DNA from: Deltaproteobacteria bacterium
GTDB taxonomy: Bacteria > Desulfobacterota > Desulfarculia > Adiutricales > Adiutricaceae
DNA length: 44,805 nt
Direction: 5' to 3'
NCBI GenBank assembly: GCA_031271165.1
Contig: JAISWF010000272.1
Location: 1-44,805, forward strand
The position numbers were made by a program, and so were the translations under genes. A model generated the notes under the pieces. It searched no databases. It was not told the origin of the DNA and saw nothing but the letters and a program-made list of their open reading frames with translations. Below are positions 35,112 through 44,805 of the stretch, piece by piece; position 1 is the stretch's first letter; every line of letters begins with the position of its first letter.

Positions 35112-35494
35112 GCCGCTTTCATGAATCTGCGTACAACCGCATTCATGTTTTCGCCAACCTCAATGATGTGACCGTCCGGGTCATAAAAGCGGACTACGCG
35201 CTGTCCCCATCGGTGTTCCAAAGGCGGGTGAACAAGTTCTAATCCGTTAAGCTTGGCCGCGAAACTGTCGAAGTCATCTTCTTCAAAATACAGTTCGCCT
35301 GCATTGTTCTTGAAGCCTATCTCGCGTCCGCCAATAAACTCGCTCCAAGTTTCAACGGTCTGCAATGCAATACCACCTGTCAGGCTGACGTTGGCTCCAA
35401 AGTCGGCCACGACATCCAACCCAAGCCATTCTTTGTAAAACGCTTTTGAACGCTCGATATCCTTGACCGCAATCAGCGTTGCTTCATACTTCAT
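35108..35494 (-). CDS. VOC-family (glyoxalase/bleomycin-resistance fold) protein
   Basis: A 128-residue VOC-fold protein with two beta-alpha-beta-beta-beta repeats. The start MKYEATLIAVKDIERSKAFYKEWLGLDVV and the end VVRFYDPDGHIIEVGE are typical, with the metal-type Glu in the last motif. Such proteins are glyoxalases, dioxygenases or antibiotic-binding proteins. It is cargo of the mobilizable element and its start overlaps the methyltransferase 3' end by about 10 bp. Substrate unknown. Confidence 0.85.
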   Translation of the reverse strand: MKYEATLIAVKDIERSKAFYKEWLGLDVVADFGANVSLTGGIALQTVETWSEFIGGREIGFKNNAGELYFEEDDFDSFAAKLNGLELVHPPLEHRWGQRVVRFYDPDGHIIEVGENMNAVVRRFMKAA

Positions 35495-36104
35495 ACGAAC
35501 ACCTCTTACTTCCAGTTATAATCATGATGTTTCCATCAATCAGAACAGGCTCGCAGTTAAAGCCGTTGCAATTCAACAATACCGTGATTTCTTCCGGTGC
35601 GTAGAATTTCACATCGCCTGACGGGTGGAATCGGATGAACGGATTGGCGAGCGTCCTTAGGACTTTGGAGTAGTAAATCTCCGCGATATACAGCCTGCCT
35701 CCCGGCTTGATAATGCGTCTTGCCTCTGTTGCAAAAGCCACGATGTCCGGGAAATAGTGGAACGCCGCACATACTGTTACCACATCGAAAAAACCGTCTT
35801 GGAACGGTAGCTTGTCGCAGGGTGTCGCAACAAACTCCATGTCAGGAATATCGCGGCTCGCGGCCTTTGCCATTTCATCCGAAATGTCCGCGCCGAAGCC
35901 CTGAAAAGTCCGGCTCTGGCGGAGCATTTTCAGAAACCTGCCATTACCGCAAGCAATGTCAAGCAACCGCCCATTGTCCGGCAGGTCGAGTACCTCTATT
36001 AGTTTGCGATTGAAAGGCAATGTGAATCTGCCCTCGAAAGAACTATCTTAGCTATCGGCAATTTTGCCATGGCTTTGAATGGCTTTCTGCTCATGTTTGT
36101 TCAT
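35484..36104 (-). pseudogene. Class I SAM-dependent methyltransferase with an in-frame TAA
   Basis: The 207-codon frame begins MNKHEQKAIQSHGKIADS and hits TAA at 36048-36050. Homology continues in frame: DSSFEGRF, then the SAM motif LLDIACGNGRFL and the family segment FDVVTVCAAFHYFPD. Related proteins usually have Tyr at the stop position (YDS.FEG), a one-base change. A shorter product starting at TTG 36020 would keep the SAM motif, so residual function is not excluded. Confidence 0.72.
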
Positions 36105-36132
36105 GCGTTTTCATCTCCACCACCATTATCCT

Positions 36133-36979
36133 CTAAATATCCAAAGCAGACATTATCTCTTTTGCCGTACCGACCGCTGCATCGAAAGATATGTCAGCGG
36201 CGTAGTCGAACTCGCTCTGATACTTCTTCCAAAAGCCTTGCATTTGTTCACTTGCGAAAACATCGGACAGGATGGAATCATAGCGGCTCATCACCCTTGC
36301 GCTGCCACGTTTCTCCGAGGTCTTTGCAAGCGCGTTTTTCAGGGTGTCCAGATTGATTTCATCGCCGCGTGGTTTCCAAAGGATGAAGATGTCGTAGAAG
36401 GCCCTCGGTCTTGTGTTGGCAATGCCCCGCGACACAACCGTTTCGAGCTTCTCCGCAAGTATCGTTTCAAGATTATATGCCATGATACTGATACTACGCT
36501 CATCGAACATCAATGAGAACGTGTACTCAATTTCACGGGGCGTTATTTTGTCGCCCGCAGTTACGTCAACGGTAAGCGGAACACTGATAGGCGGGTAGTT
36601 CGCTTTCAGGTTCACACGAATACCGGGATAATCGTCGCCTTCGCTGATGTCGGCAGTGCCGATGACCTCAAATACAACGTCGTCCTTGATGTGAACCTTG
36701 ACTACTTCATCAAAGATTTCGCGGATGGATTCATGTGTCAGGTCAAAGCCTTTGATAGTCGTATCCAAGTCCATTGTTGCCCTTGTGTCCAGCCCGACAA
36801 TGGACGAGATAAGGAAGCCGCCTTTGAGGACGAAGTTATGTTTGTACTCGGAGAGAGAAACTCTTTCAAGCAATCGCTCCAAGACGTAATTCTGCATGAC
36901 GAGTTGTGCCGATATGTTCTTCTCAGCGGCTTTCTTTTTTGATGAACGCTTTGAGTTGCATTGGGTTATTCGTAATCAT
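36133..36979 (-). pseudogene. AbiEii-type nucleotidyltransferase toxin, frameshifted near its start
   Basis: The natural ATG at 36979 overlaps the AbiEi stop (ATGA) and reads MITNNPMQLKAFIKK. A run of six A (minus strand, 36935-36940) then shifts the frame to an early stop; five A would continue into KKAAEKNISAQLVMQNYVLERL. The remaining 254 residues from 36897 are intact, with LKGGFLISSIVGLDTRATMDLDTTIKG (nucleotidyltransferase G-G and DxD motifs). It is a real frameshift or a homopolymer error. The family is the toxin of type IV AbiE toxin-antitoxin systems. Confidence 0.8.
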
Positions 36980-37569
36980 AAGAGTACCTCCATGTAATTC
37001 AGGACTTTCGGTTTCACGTGCAACTTCTCAGCATAGCCCATCAGTTTTTGGATGTCCTTTTCCTTTGATTCGGCATACCGCTTCATCGAGGCGTTGATTA
37101 TTTGAATATCGCAAGTATTGTTACCGCGCACGATGTCGCAAAGCGTCCGCTCAATATCGTATACCATGACAGGGTTTCCGGCGGGAGTGATGGTTTCGGC
37201 CTTTCCGAGTTCATAATAGTCCTTGATAGCTCTTTTGGCGGTAATGTTCGCATCTTTGAGTGACACGGCGTTATATCCCCACGGGAAAGTCATCGTGAAC
37301 CGCGCAGGCGTTCTGTCCGTCATTCCATGCAGATAGAGTGCCGTTTCGTGCGAGAAAATGCCCTTACCGAAGCGGTATTGCAAAAGATAGATTTCATCTT
37401 CCCATGCCGTAGGCTTTAAGTACACGCCTCGGCTGACTTGAACAAGGTCGCCATTCGCCACAAACTCTGACAGGACACTTCTATGGAATCCTGCTTCTGT
37501 AACCTGTGTTGACGTGACAATGCCTCCCGCGTTTTGCAGGAAGTTTTGCAGTAATGCCTGTTTGCTCAT
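36976..37569 (-). CDS. AbiEi-type antitoxin/transcriptional repressor
   Basis: A 197-residue protein. The N-terminal winged-helix domain (SKQALLQNFLQNAGGIVTSTQVTEAGFHRSVLSEFVANGDLVQVSRGVYL) and the C-terminal domain (HETALYLHGMTDRTP, IERTLCDIVRG) match AbiEi. AbiEi neutralises AbiEii and represses the operon by binding inverted repeats in its promoter; a fitting promoter and repeat are present at 37585-37631. Ribosome site AAAGGAG. Phage defence and element maintenance are the known roles of AbiE. Confidence 0.88.
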   Translation of the reverse strand: MSKQALLQNFLQNAGGIVTSTQVTEAGFHRSVLSEFVANGDLVQVSRGVYLKPTAWEDEIYLLQYRFGKGIFSHETALYLHGMTDRTPARFTMTFPWGYNAVSLKDANITAKRAIKDYYELGKAETITPAGNPVMVYDIERTLCDIVRGNNTCDIQIINASMKRYAESKEKDIQKLMGYAEKLHVKPKVLNYMEVLL

Positions 37570-37584
37570 GGTGGCTCAGCTCCT

Positions 37585-37631
37585 TTGACAAATACACTAC
37601 ATATTATAATGTGATGATGTCTATTTGTCAA
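37585..37631 (-). promoter_or_regulatory. AbiE promoter with flanking inverted repeat
   Basis: On the minus strand TTGACA (37631-37626), a 17-bp spacer and TATAAT (37608-37603) form a perfect consensus promoter. TTGACAAATA at 37585-37594 and TATTTGTCAA at 37622-37631 are exact 10-bp inverted repeats that bracket the -10 and overlap the -35, as expected for AbiEi operators. Confidence 0.85.
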
Positions 37632-37682
37632 AAAGAATTTTGACGTTTACACATCAGATAGACTGCGTTTGATGTTTGATTG

Positions 37683-37937
37683 TCAGCCGTCGATTTCGTA
37701 ATAATCGAACACCTCATCCTGCGCGATGGGCGGGCGCGGTTTGCGGACGCGCCGGATGTACTTCTCGATGTCAAAGACTTGGCTCTTGTCCGCGTCGGAC
37801 AGGTACTTGTAGCGCGGGTGCTTGGTGATGTCGAATTTGCGAGAGAGGAACGGTCGAACGCCGCGAAGCTGACAGATACATTTTCCGCCGTCCATCACTG
37901 CTATCTCGTCTTGGCTCAACCCTACGAGGGCATTCAT
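37683..37937 (-). pseudogene. C-terminal remnant of a VirD4/TraG-like coupling protein
   Basis: 84 residues beginning MNALVGLSQDEIAVMDGGKCICQLRGVRPFLSRKFDITKHPRYKYLSD, the pattern seen at the end of type IV coupling proteins of Bacillota conjugative elements, which are normally about 600 residues. Its ATG overlaps the relaxase stop. The ATPase motifs are absent, so this is a truncated relic, or a small protein derived from one. Confidence 0.6.
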
Positions 37938-39373
37938 ATATCCGACTCTTTCCCTCGTAGTTTTTGTGGCGGCGTGATTGTCCGCTGTATGCCCTCGGCG
38001 TGACGGCGTATCACTTCGACCTTTTTTATTTCGCCTTTGAGTAAATGGAGTTCCACGGAGAGAGCGCGGCTCTTGGTGGCGAGTTTAGATCGCTTGGCTC
38101 TCCATTCCTTCATCGGGATTCTGGCTCGCCCATTCAAATGCTCATTCATGTGGCGGCTCGCGGATTCGTAGAGCGTTACCTCTGCGCGATGTGATTCATA
38201 GAACGCTTCGTGCTTCTTGGGCTTTTGCTGTGCGTACTGCTCGTAGACCTTGCGGTACTTCGTAAGAGTTTCGGCTTGTTTGATATGCTCGTCAAGCGTT
38301 TCCATTCTGCGCTTTATGGGCTTCGACTGCTCACGGATGTCAGACAACTGCCCGTAGTATTTCGAGACAGTGCCTTGCAGTTCCGCGATGGTCGATATTC
38401 TGTGCGTCTGCATAAATGACAGCGTATCAGCCGCTGCTTGCAAATCGCGAATCCTCGCGTAGCGGCTTTTCGGCTCGCCGCCGTGAAGTATCGCGTCAAG
38501 TACATCGCGAAGTGTCGGTGCGTCGGTTTCGTGTTTGGCTTCGTCGGCAATCCACTTTTTCAGTTTATTGAGCCGCGCCTTCGTTTGACGCAATTCCCTA
38601 TTGTTAATTTCGATGATTCGGTTTCTGTTCCCACGCTCGGTTCTGATTCCTTTGCGCTCCATCTGCGAAGCGGCAACGCCGAGGTGGACGGACGGTATCT
38701 GTTCTATGCCCTGACGCGCATATGAGCGGTGGTCTACGCTTCCCGCTATGCCGTTTTTCTCCAAAGCGGTATTGATAAACTGCGCCCATGCCGCCCGCCA
38801 TTCCTCGGCTTTGTCCTGCTCATTTCAATCTGTGGTCGGGATTTTTCTCGATTTGAAGTTCCCGTTTTTCAGCCGTATGCGTTCGCCGTTCTTGTCGGTC
38901 ATATGCTCCGATTTCGATTTCGCCGCCCACTTACCACACTCGTCGATGGGGCGTAGCGTAAGCATGATATGGGAGTGTGGATTGCCGTCGCCTTTGTCGT
39001 GTACGCAGATGTCAGCGCACATTCCCGCTTTCACAAAATTCTCTTTAACGTAGGTACGGACAAGTTCAAGGCTCTGCTCCTGTGTCAGTTCCACGGGCAG
39101 GGCGACTTCAATCTCTCTTGCCAGTTGCGCGGTCTTGTAACGCTCTGCTTTCTCCAAGGCGTTCCAGAGCGTAGCGCGGTCATTGTAATCATTCGGCGCG
39201 TTTTCTGGCAAGAGAATTTCGGCATGAACGATACCGCCTTTGCGCGTGTAGTCATGGGTGATTCCGTCGTATTCGTTGGTGAGGGTTTCACCCGCACGGT
39301 ACGCCGCCGCCGCGACTGCCGACTTGCCTTTGCCACGGCTGATGATTTTGATACTGTGGTGGTAGATAGCCAA
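37934..39373 (-). pseudogene. MobA/MobL-family relaxase interrupted by TGA
   Basis: A 480-codon frame. TTG at 39373 (after AAAGGGG) gives MAIYHHSIKIISRGKGKSAVAAAAYRAG, the MobA/MobL start, and HDKGDGNPHSHIMLTLRP holds the HxH metal motif. TGA at 38825-38827 falls exactly where relatives have Trp (TTDWNEQDKAEEW), and the same frame continues with VDHRSYARQGIEQIPSVHLG and a coiled-coil C-terminus. The nicking domain alone (183 residues) could still be made. The relaxase would nick oriT for mobilization. Confidence 0.85.
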
Positions 39374-39628
39374 CGGGATTGCCCCTTTCTGTGAGATTGG
39401 GTGAGATGAGATAAAAAACGGACGGAAAGAAACGGAACAGATAGCGGCTCTTTGTTCAGACACGCGAAAAGGGCTGACCACTTGCGGTCGGGCATTTGCG
39501 CGTGTTCGCCAGAGTTCAGAGGTGGCAGACCTCTGATATTGAACCGACAGGTTCAATACGCCCCCGGCAGGGCGCACACATGTGTCAACACGTATAAGTG
39601 CGCCCTTGTCTATAACAAGGGAGTGAGA

Positions 39629-39988
39629 TTACTCCGCTCCCTTGTTGTCGGCTTCGCCGTTCGTGCGCTCTGCTGTGCCCGTAGTCGGCTTCGGAATCGG
39701 TGGTTTCGGTGCGGGCTTGCCGCCGTCGTGCCGCTTGGCTTCTTCGAGTGCGCGGCGGGCTTCGGGCGTGGTCGCTATGCGCTCCATGAACGCTTTGAAT
39801 TGATCGCCTGTGAGTTCGTCCACGCCGCCGATGACGCTCTCCACGATTGCGCCGTGCTCAATGAACCGCTTTGTCCGTGCCTTGCGCTCACGCTCCTTGT
39901 TCTTCTGCATGAGTTCTTTTCGGTGGTTTTCCAGTTTGGCTATCTGCTCGTCAAGCCCTGCGATTTTTTCTGTGTAATCGGTTGCCAT
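39629..39988 (-). CDS. DUF3847-like mobile-element protein
   Basis: A 119-residue protein: an N-terminal coiled coil (IAGLDEQIAKLENHRKELMQKNKERERKARTKR), a middle segment ESVIGGVDELTGDQFKAFMERI and a Pro/Lys-rich tail. This matches small DUF3847 proteins encoded just before relaxases in Clostridia-type elements. The role is unknown; position suggests an accessory mobilization or regulatory function. Confidence 0.75.
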   Translation of the reverse strand: MATDYTEKIAGLDEQIAKLENHRKELMQKNKERERKARTKRFIEHGAIVESVIGGVDELTGDQFKAFMERIATTPEARRALEEAKRHDGGKPAPKPPIPKPTTGTAERTNGEADNKGAE

Positions 39989-40072
39989 GATTGATTTCTC
40001 CTTTCTGTTTTTGGGTGCAAAAAACCGCCGTCGGAATGGTGGCGGTTCGCAGATTGTTGTTTCGGGTTTCGG

Positions 40073-42019
<1,947 letters not shown>

Positions 42020-42160
42020 GGTGTCCTCCCCTTTCCGTATTCGGCTCGCGCTGTGGCTGATTTCCTGCTTCCTGAAACGCTCCTTTCATTCTCTCCGCTT
42101 TGGTTTTGACCGTCCGCGCCGCGAACGCGCTGACTGCTCTTGATTTTCGCGGATTGCAAT

Positions 42161-42189
42161 ATCTGTCCTCTAAACACTATTCCTTTTGG
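42161..42189. other. attR of the mobilizable element
   Basis: Arm ATCTGTCCT at 42161-42169, 12 bp, then core CCTTTTGG at 42182-42189. It mirrors attL exactly in arm sequence and spacing. Swapping at the central TT (42185-42186) would give attB CCCTTTGG, coding Pro-Phe-Gly in KorB. Confidence 0.75.
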
Positions 42190-42637
42190 GGCGGTGACTG
42201 ACTCAAGTCCTTACGGGGTTGGGGAGACTGGGTGGCTGGGACCGCAATTGGACGCCCGGGAAATACTCAAGGCCGCCGGGGCCACCTTTTTGGCCAGACA
42301 CTTGAGTCTGGATGGACTGGGCTCGGTTGACAATGTGGTCAGGGCCATAGAATACCCGGGATTTTCGTTGGTCCACTTCATCTACCCTTGCGTTACCCAC
42401 TTTTGGGCGGTTTCATTGGTGGAGCGCAATAAGGGACGTGTTCTGAGGTGGTTTAAGGAACTATTCACGGAGTCCAGCGCCTCAGCCGTACCGCCAGCTT
42501 CAAAAGAGACTAAGGGACTCTTTCAACCCAGAACCAAACTGACTCGGGGCGTCTATTATGATGCCGCCGGGTCGCGACCCGAATATGCCAGAGAGCTTAA
42601 GGAGTGGACCAGAGCCAGGTGCGAGGGAGGAAGCTAA
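42185..42637 (+). pseudogene. korB 3' part
   Basis: About 150 codons of the beta subunit (FGAVTDSSPYGVGETG, DNVVRAIEYPGFSLVHFIYPCVTHFW) cut off from their 5' part by the mobilizable element. The open frame reaches back a little into the element, so a short artificial product is conceivable but would lack the TPP-binding GDGD motif. It ends one base before the KorC start. Confidence 0.87.
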
Positions 42638-42638
42638 A

Positions 42639-43136
42639 ATGGCGGTCAGAAAAGAGGCCCTCTTTAGTGGTTTTGGCGGCCAAGGGGTGGTGCTGGCCGG
42701 CCGATCTTTGGGTCTGGCCGCTGTCATTGGGGGATTGGAAGCTACCATGCTGGTCAATCACGGCACCGAAACCAGAGGGGGGTATGTCAGAAGTCAGGTT
42801 GTAATCTCCGATGAAGAGATCGACAGCCCCTTGGTCGAGAGGCCCGATATCTTATTGGCTTTGTCACAGGCCGCCTATAATCGTTTTAAACCACTGGCCG
42901 CCCAAGGGCTGACCCTATTCGATCCGGATCTGGTCCGGCCCGGAGAGTTTCCGGGTCGGGAGGCTCCTCTTATGACCAGAAAATTGGCCTTGGAACTGGG
43001 CTCTGAGCTTGCCGCCAATATGGTGGCTTTGGGGAAGGTTTTGAAATTGTTGGGGTTGGTTCCGCTAGAAGCCGCCCGGCAGGCGATTAGAGAACTTTCC
43101 AAGCGGGGCCTGGAGATCAACTTGGCTGCTCTTTAG
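42639..43136 (+). CDS. korC: gamma subunit of 2-oxoacid:ferredoxin oxidoreductase
   Basis: A 165-residue protein with the gamma-domain start FSGFGGQGVVLAGRSLGLAA and HGTETRGGYVRSQVVIS, typical of KorC/PorC/IorB. ATG at 42639 has GGGAGG about 9 nt upstream and follows the korB stop. The frame is intact, but its partners KorA and KorB are broken and its promoter lies beyond the 7.3-kb insertion, so it is probably an orphan subunit. Confidence 0.87.
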   Translation: MAVRKEALFSGFGGQGVVLAGRSLGLAAVIGGLEATMLVNHGTETRGGYVRSQVVISDEEIDSPLVERPDILLALSQAAYNRFKPLAAQGLTLFDPDLVRPGEFPGREAPLMTRKLALELGSELAANMVALGKVLKLLGLVPLEAARQAIRELSKRGLEINLAAL

Positions 43137-43252
43137 CTGGGTTACGACCTGGAGGACTGAGGGCCGCTCTAGTCTTGAGTTGACCAGAGGTTAGAGCCGA
43201 GGTTTTAGCTTTAAGTCCTGATTGGGAGCAGGTGTTGGGAGTCATTTTTTGC

Positions 43253-43280
43253 TTGACACTAAAACACTTTAGCATATAAT
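43253..43280 (+). promoter_or_regulatory. Consensus sigma-70 promoter
   Basis: TTGACA at 43253-43258, 16 bp, then TATAAT at 43275-43280. Both hexamers are perfect. No protein start follows; the only feature downstream within 150 bp is an intrinsic terminator. Confidence 0.75.
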
Positions 43281-43286
43281 AATAGA

Positions 43287-43415
43287 AAATAGCGTATTAA
43301 ATATGCTTAAACTAGGGCGATTGGAATTGTCGGTTAATTTTCCGGCACTACTGGGTTGATTTTTTCTTGGCTGATCTTAGGAAGGCCGTGAGACTGGTGT
43401 CTTACGGCCTTTTTT
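43287..43415 (+). ncRNA. Candidate small RNA of about 130 nt
   Basis: The interval between a perfect sigma-70 promoter and a strong intrinsic terminator contains no credible reading frame with a ribosome site. Transcription from the promoter would give an RNA of about 130 nt ending in the hairpin. I recognise no known RNA family. The start is inferred from the -10 position. Confidence 0.4.
43382..43415 (+). terminator. Strong Rho-independent terminator
   Basis: AAGGCCGT-G-AGAC pairs with GTCT-T-ACGGCCTT around a TGGT loop, giving a stem of 12-13 pairs followed by TTTTTT at 43410-43415. It would end both the candidate small RNA and any read-through from korC. Confidence 0.88.
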
Positions 43416-43416
43416 G

Positions 43417-43931
43417 GTGTGCCCGGCATGGGCGTTATCCAAAGTGGCGGAAGGCTTGCGCCAGACTTGACCGCCGGAACTCCAGCCAAAGACCAGGTGA
43501 CTGCCATGAGGTACAGCTGAAAGAAGCCGCCGGCCAACCTTTTCGGAAACAGAAGGTTCTGGGAAGCTCCAAAATAGAAAAATCAGCCCAGGTGCTAGGA
43601 CCAAGGCCTTTTAGTATTGTAAAGGGCCGAAGCAGTGGGCATCAGGCCTGTGCCAAAGAAGGTAAGCCCAGGCGCTGACAACTTAGTACCGCTAATTTGA
43701 CTGCGGTACTGGTGAAGGCAGGCTGAAAGCTGAAAGCAGCATGGGCAGCGCCTAAAGTGCGGAGCTGACGGGCCGGAGAACTGGACAAAAGTCTTTCGAA
43801 GTCTTGCGCTAGGCTAACGGTCATGCTTCTTAGCCGGCGAATCTGAAACTTTCGGCCCCCGGATTCCGAACGGTAAGTACTGTACGTACGGTCGGGTAGA
43901 GGAGGAAGGTTGGACCGCTTCCTAACCTGAT
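43417..43931 (+). mobile_element. ORF-less group II (IIC-like) intron remnant
   Basis: GTGTGCCCGGCATGGGCG at 43417 is the typical 5' end of many bacterial group II introns. Near 43508 CTGAAAGAAGCCGCCGGCC resembles a domain I segment. Towards the end GTACGTACGGTCGGG resembles the 3' half of domain V, then a domain VI-like hairpin (AGGAAG.../CTTCCT) and CCTGAT. It starts one base after a terminator T-run, the known insertion preference of group IIC introns. Domain V is degenerate and no RT is inside, so it is probably a dead derivative. Boundaries are approximate. Confidence 0.5.
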
Positions 43932-43957
43932 TTTAAATTTAAAGTTTGGCTTCCTAA

Positions 43958-44009
43958 CTGGCCCTTAGGGCCAGGCTTGGGACCACTATTAAGGACCTGA
44001 GTCCAGGTC
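43958..44009 (+). promoter_or_regulatory. Two hairpins in the leader of the substrate-binding protein gene
   Basis: CTGGCCC-TTA-GGGCCAG (43958-43974) and GACCTG-AGTC-CAGGTC (43994-44009) are exact inverted repeats just before the ribosome site AAGGAG. They may regulate the transporter gene or protect its mRNA. No known riboswitch class is recognised. Confidence 0.5.
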
Positions 44010-44045
44010 TCATTTAGATGCCATATACATTTAAGGAGAATTTAG

Positions 44046-44805
44046 ATGAAAGCGAAAAAAATTTTAGGCCTTTTGACGGCTTTGGCCTTGGTGGTCGTTG
44101 TCTTTATGGCCTCCTCCACTGGAGCCATAGCTCAGGATAAGAAACTGCGAATTGGCTTTCAGAAGTCTTCAACTTTGTTGATTTTGCTAAAAGGACAGGG
44201 AACGCTGGAAAAGGCTCTGGCGCCCCAGGGAGTTACGGTGGAGTGGAATGAGTTTACCTCCGGACTGCCAATGGTTGAAGCGTTAAACGTCGGGGCTCTG
44301 GATTTGTCGGCCGACGTGGCTGATACGGTACCTCTGTTTGCCCAGTCGGCCGGGACCGAATTTACCTACTTCCTCCAGGAAAAACCTTCTCCAACCGCTG
44401 AAGGCATTGTGGTCCCCAAAGATTCGCCGGTCAAAACAACGGCCGATCTCAAAGGCAAGAAGCTGGCCGTGGCCAAGGCCTCTGGAGCTCACTATCTTAC
44501 GGTGGTAGCTTTGACAAAAGCTGGGCTGACCTTCGGCCAAGACGTGGAAGTTTCCTACCTGCAGCCAGCTGACGCCCGAACTGCTTTTGAGTCTGGTGCC
44601 ATCGACGCCTGGACGACATGGGATCCTTTCCTGGCTAACGTGGAAATTTCTTCTGGAGCCCGCAAGATAGATGATGGCGCATCTACTGTACGCGTTCACC
44701 GGGTTTATATAAATGATAAAATAGAAGGGACAAGTTTAAATAAACATACCTTGAAAGCCGCTGCCGGTGAAGCCTGAGCAAAAGTCATTCAACAGTCCAA
44801 ACGTG
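44046..44805 (+). pseudogene. ABC-transporter periplasmic binding protein (SsuA/NMT1-like) with an in-frame TGA, runs off the window
   Basis: A signal peptide of about 28 residues (GLLTALALVVVVFMASSTGAIAQ) is followed by the aliphatic sulfonate/nitrate/taurine-type binding fold: LRIGFQKSSTLLILLKGQG, EWNEFTSGLPMVEALNVGALDLSADVADTVP, VPKDSPVKTTADLKGKKLAVAKASGAHYL and DAWTTWDPFLANVE. A TGA at 44775-44777 (after AAAGEA) falls where Trp would fit, and plausible sequence (AKVIQQSK) continues in frame to the window end. About 60-80 residues would be lost. Either the gene is broken or this is a sequence error. Substrate unknown. Confidence 0.8.

Noticed and set aside
36935-36940. Programmed -1 frameshift at the A-run of the AbiEii gene
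   Set aside because: The shift needed is +1 relative to the start frame, and AAAAAAG is not in the phase used by known -1 slippery sites.
39452-39994. 180-codon plus-strand frame opposite the DUF3847 gene
   Set aside because: It is antisense to a recognisable coiled-coil protein with proper codon use and shows no motif.
43367-43678. 103-codon plus-strand frame downstream of korC
   Set aside because: It runs through the terminator hairpin and the intron-like sequence and has no family motif.

Overview
The window reads as part of a chromosome from a Gram-negative, probably anaerobic bacterium. The radical-SAM and ferredoxin-oxidoreductase enzymes, the PrpR-type sigma-54 activator and the tripartite tricarboxylate transporter would fit a deltaproteobacterial (Desulfobacterota-like) host, but this is inference and no rRNA or marker gene is present. 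Several loci carry nonsense mutations, frameshifts and insertion remnants, so part of the genome is decaying.

Region A (1140-13918, all +): a tightly packed operon. It begins with a type-II fatty-acid/polyketide-like module: FabZ-type dehydratase, a Cys-less ketosynthase partner, an active ketosynthase, two ketoreductases, a nitroreductase, an acyl carrier protein and a second hotdog protein. It continues with a beta-helix acyltransferase, a SPASM-like radical SAM enzyme, an ICMT-like membrane methyltransferase, a cysteine desulfurase-rhodanese fusion, and two paralogous radical SAM proteins with the Cys layout of the MJ0619/tetraether-synthase (Tes) family. The combination suggests a dedicated pathway that builds an unusual acyl chain on its own carrier protein and then modifies or C-C couples it by radical chemistry. 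This is the most novel system in the window.

Region B (13919-16464): mostly non-coding. It holds a degenerate group II intron reverse transcriptase, a small zinc-ribbon membrane protein (-) and a tandem array of about 34-bp repeats.

Region C (16465-30881, all +): a PrpR-like sigma-54 activator, a helically phased GAAAC operator array, a near-perfect -24/-12 promoter, then a catabolic operon for a four-carbon (or similar) acid sugar: PdxA-like dehydrogenase, DUF1537 kinase, Tdh-like alcohol dehydrogenase, SAF-domain dehydrogenase, a second divergent PdxA, a TIM-barrel isomerase, the TctB/TctA/TctC transporter, a terminator, an Asp/Glu-racemase-like protein and an AbrB-like membrane protein.

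Region D (31480-43136): a decayed acyl-CoA ligase-ferredoxin/KorABC locus. The ligase is frameshifted, korA has three in-frame stops, and korB is split by a 7.34-kb Bacillota-type mobilizable element (34842-42184). The element carries TnpW, a broken large serine recombinase, DUF3847, a broken MobA/MobL relaxase, a VirD4 remnant, AbiEi/AbiEii, a broken methyltransferase and a VOC protein. Its att sites can be read: an 8-bp core with central TT and inverted arms. Joining the flanks restores an in-frame KorB.

Region E (43137-44805): a consensus promoter followed by a strong terminator, then what looks like an ORF-less group IIC-like intron remnant placed directly after the terminator T-run, and a sulfonate/nitrate-type ABC substrate-binding protein gene cut by an in-frame TGA near the window end.
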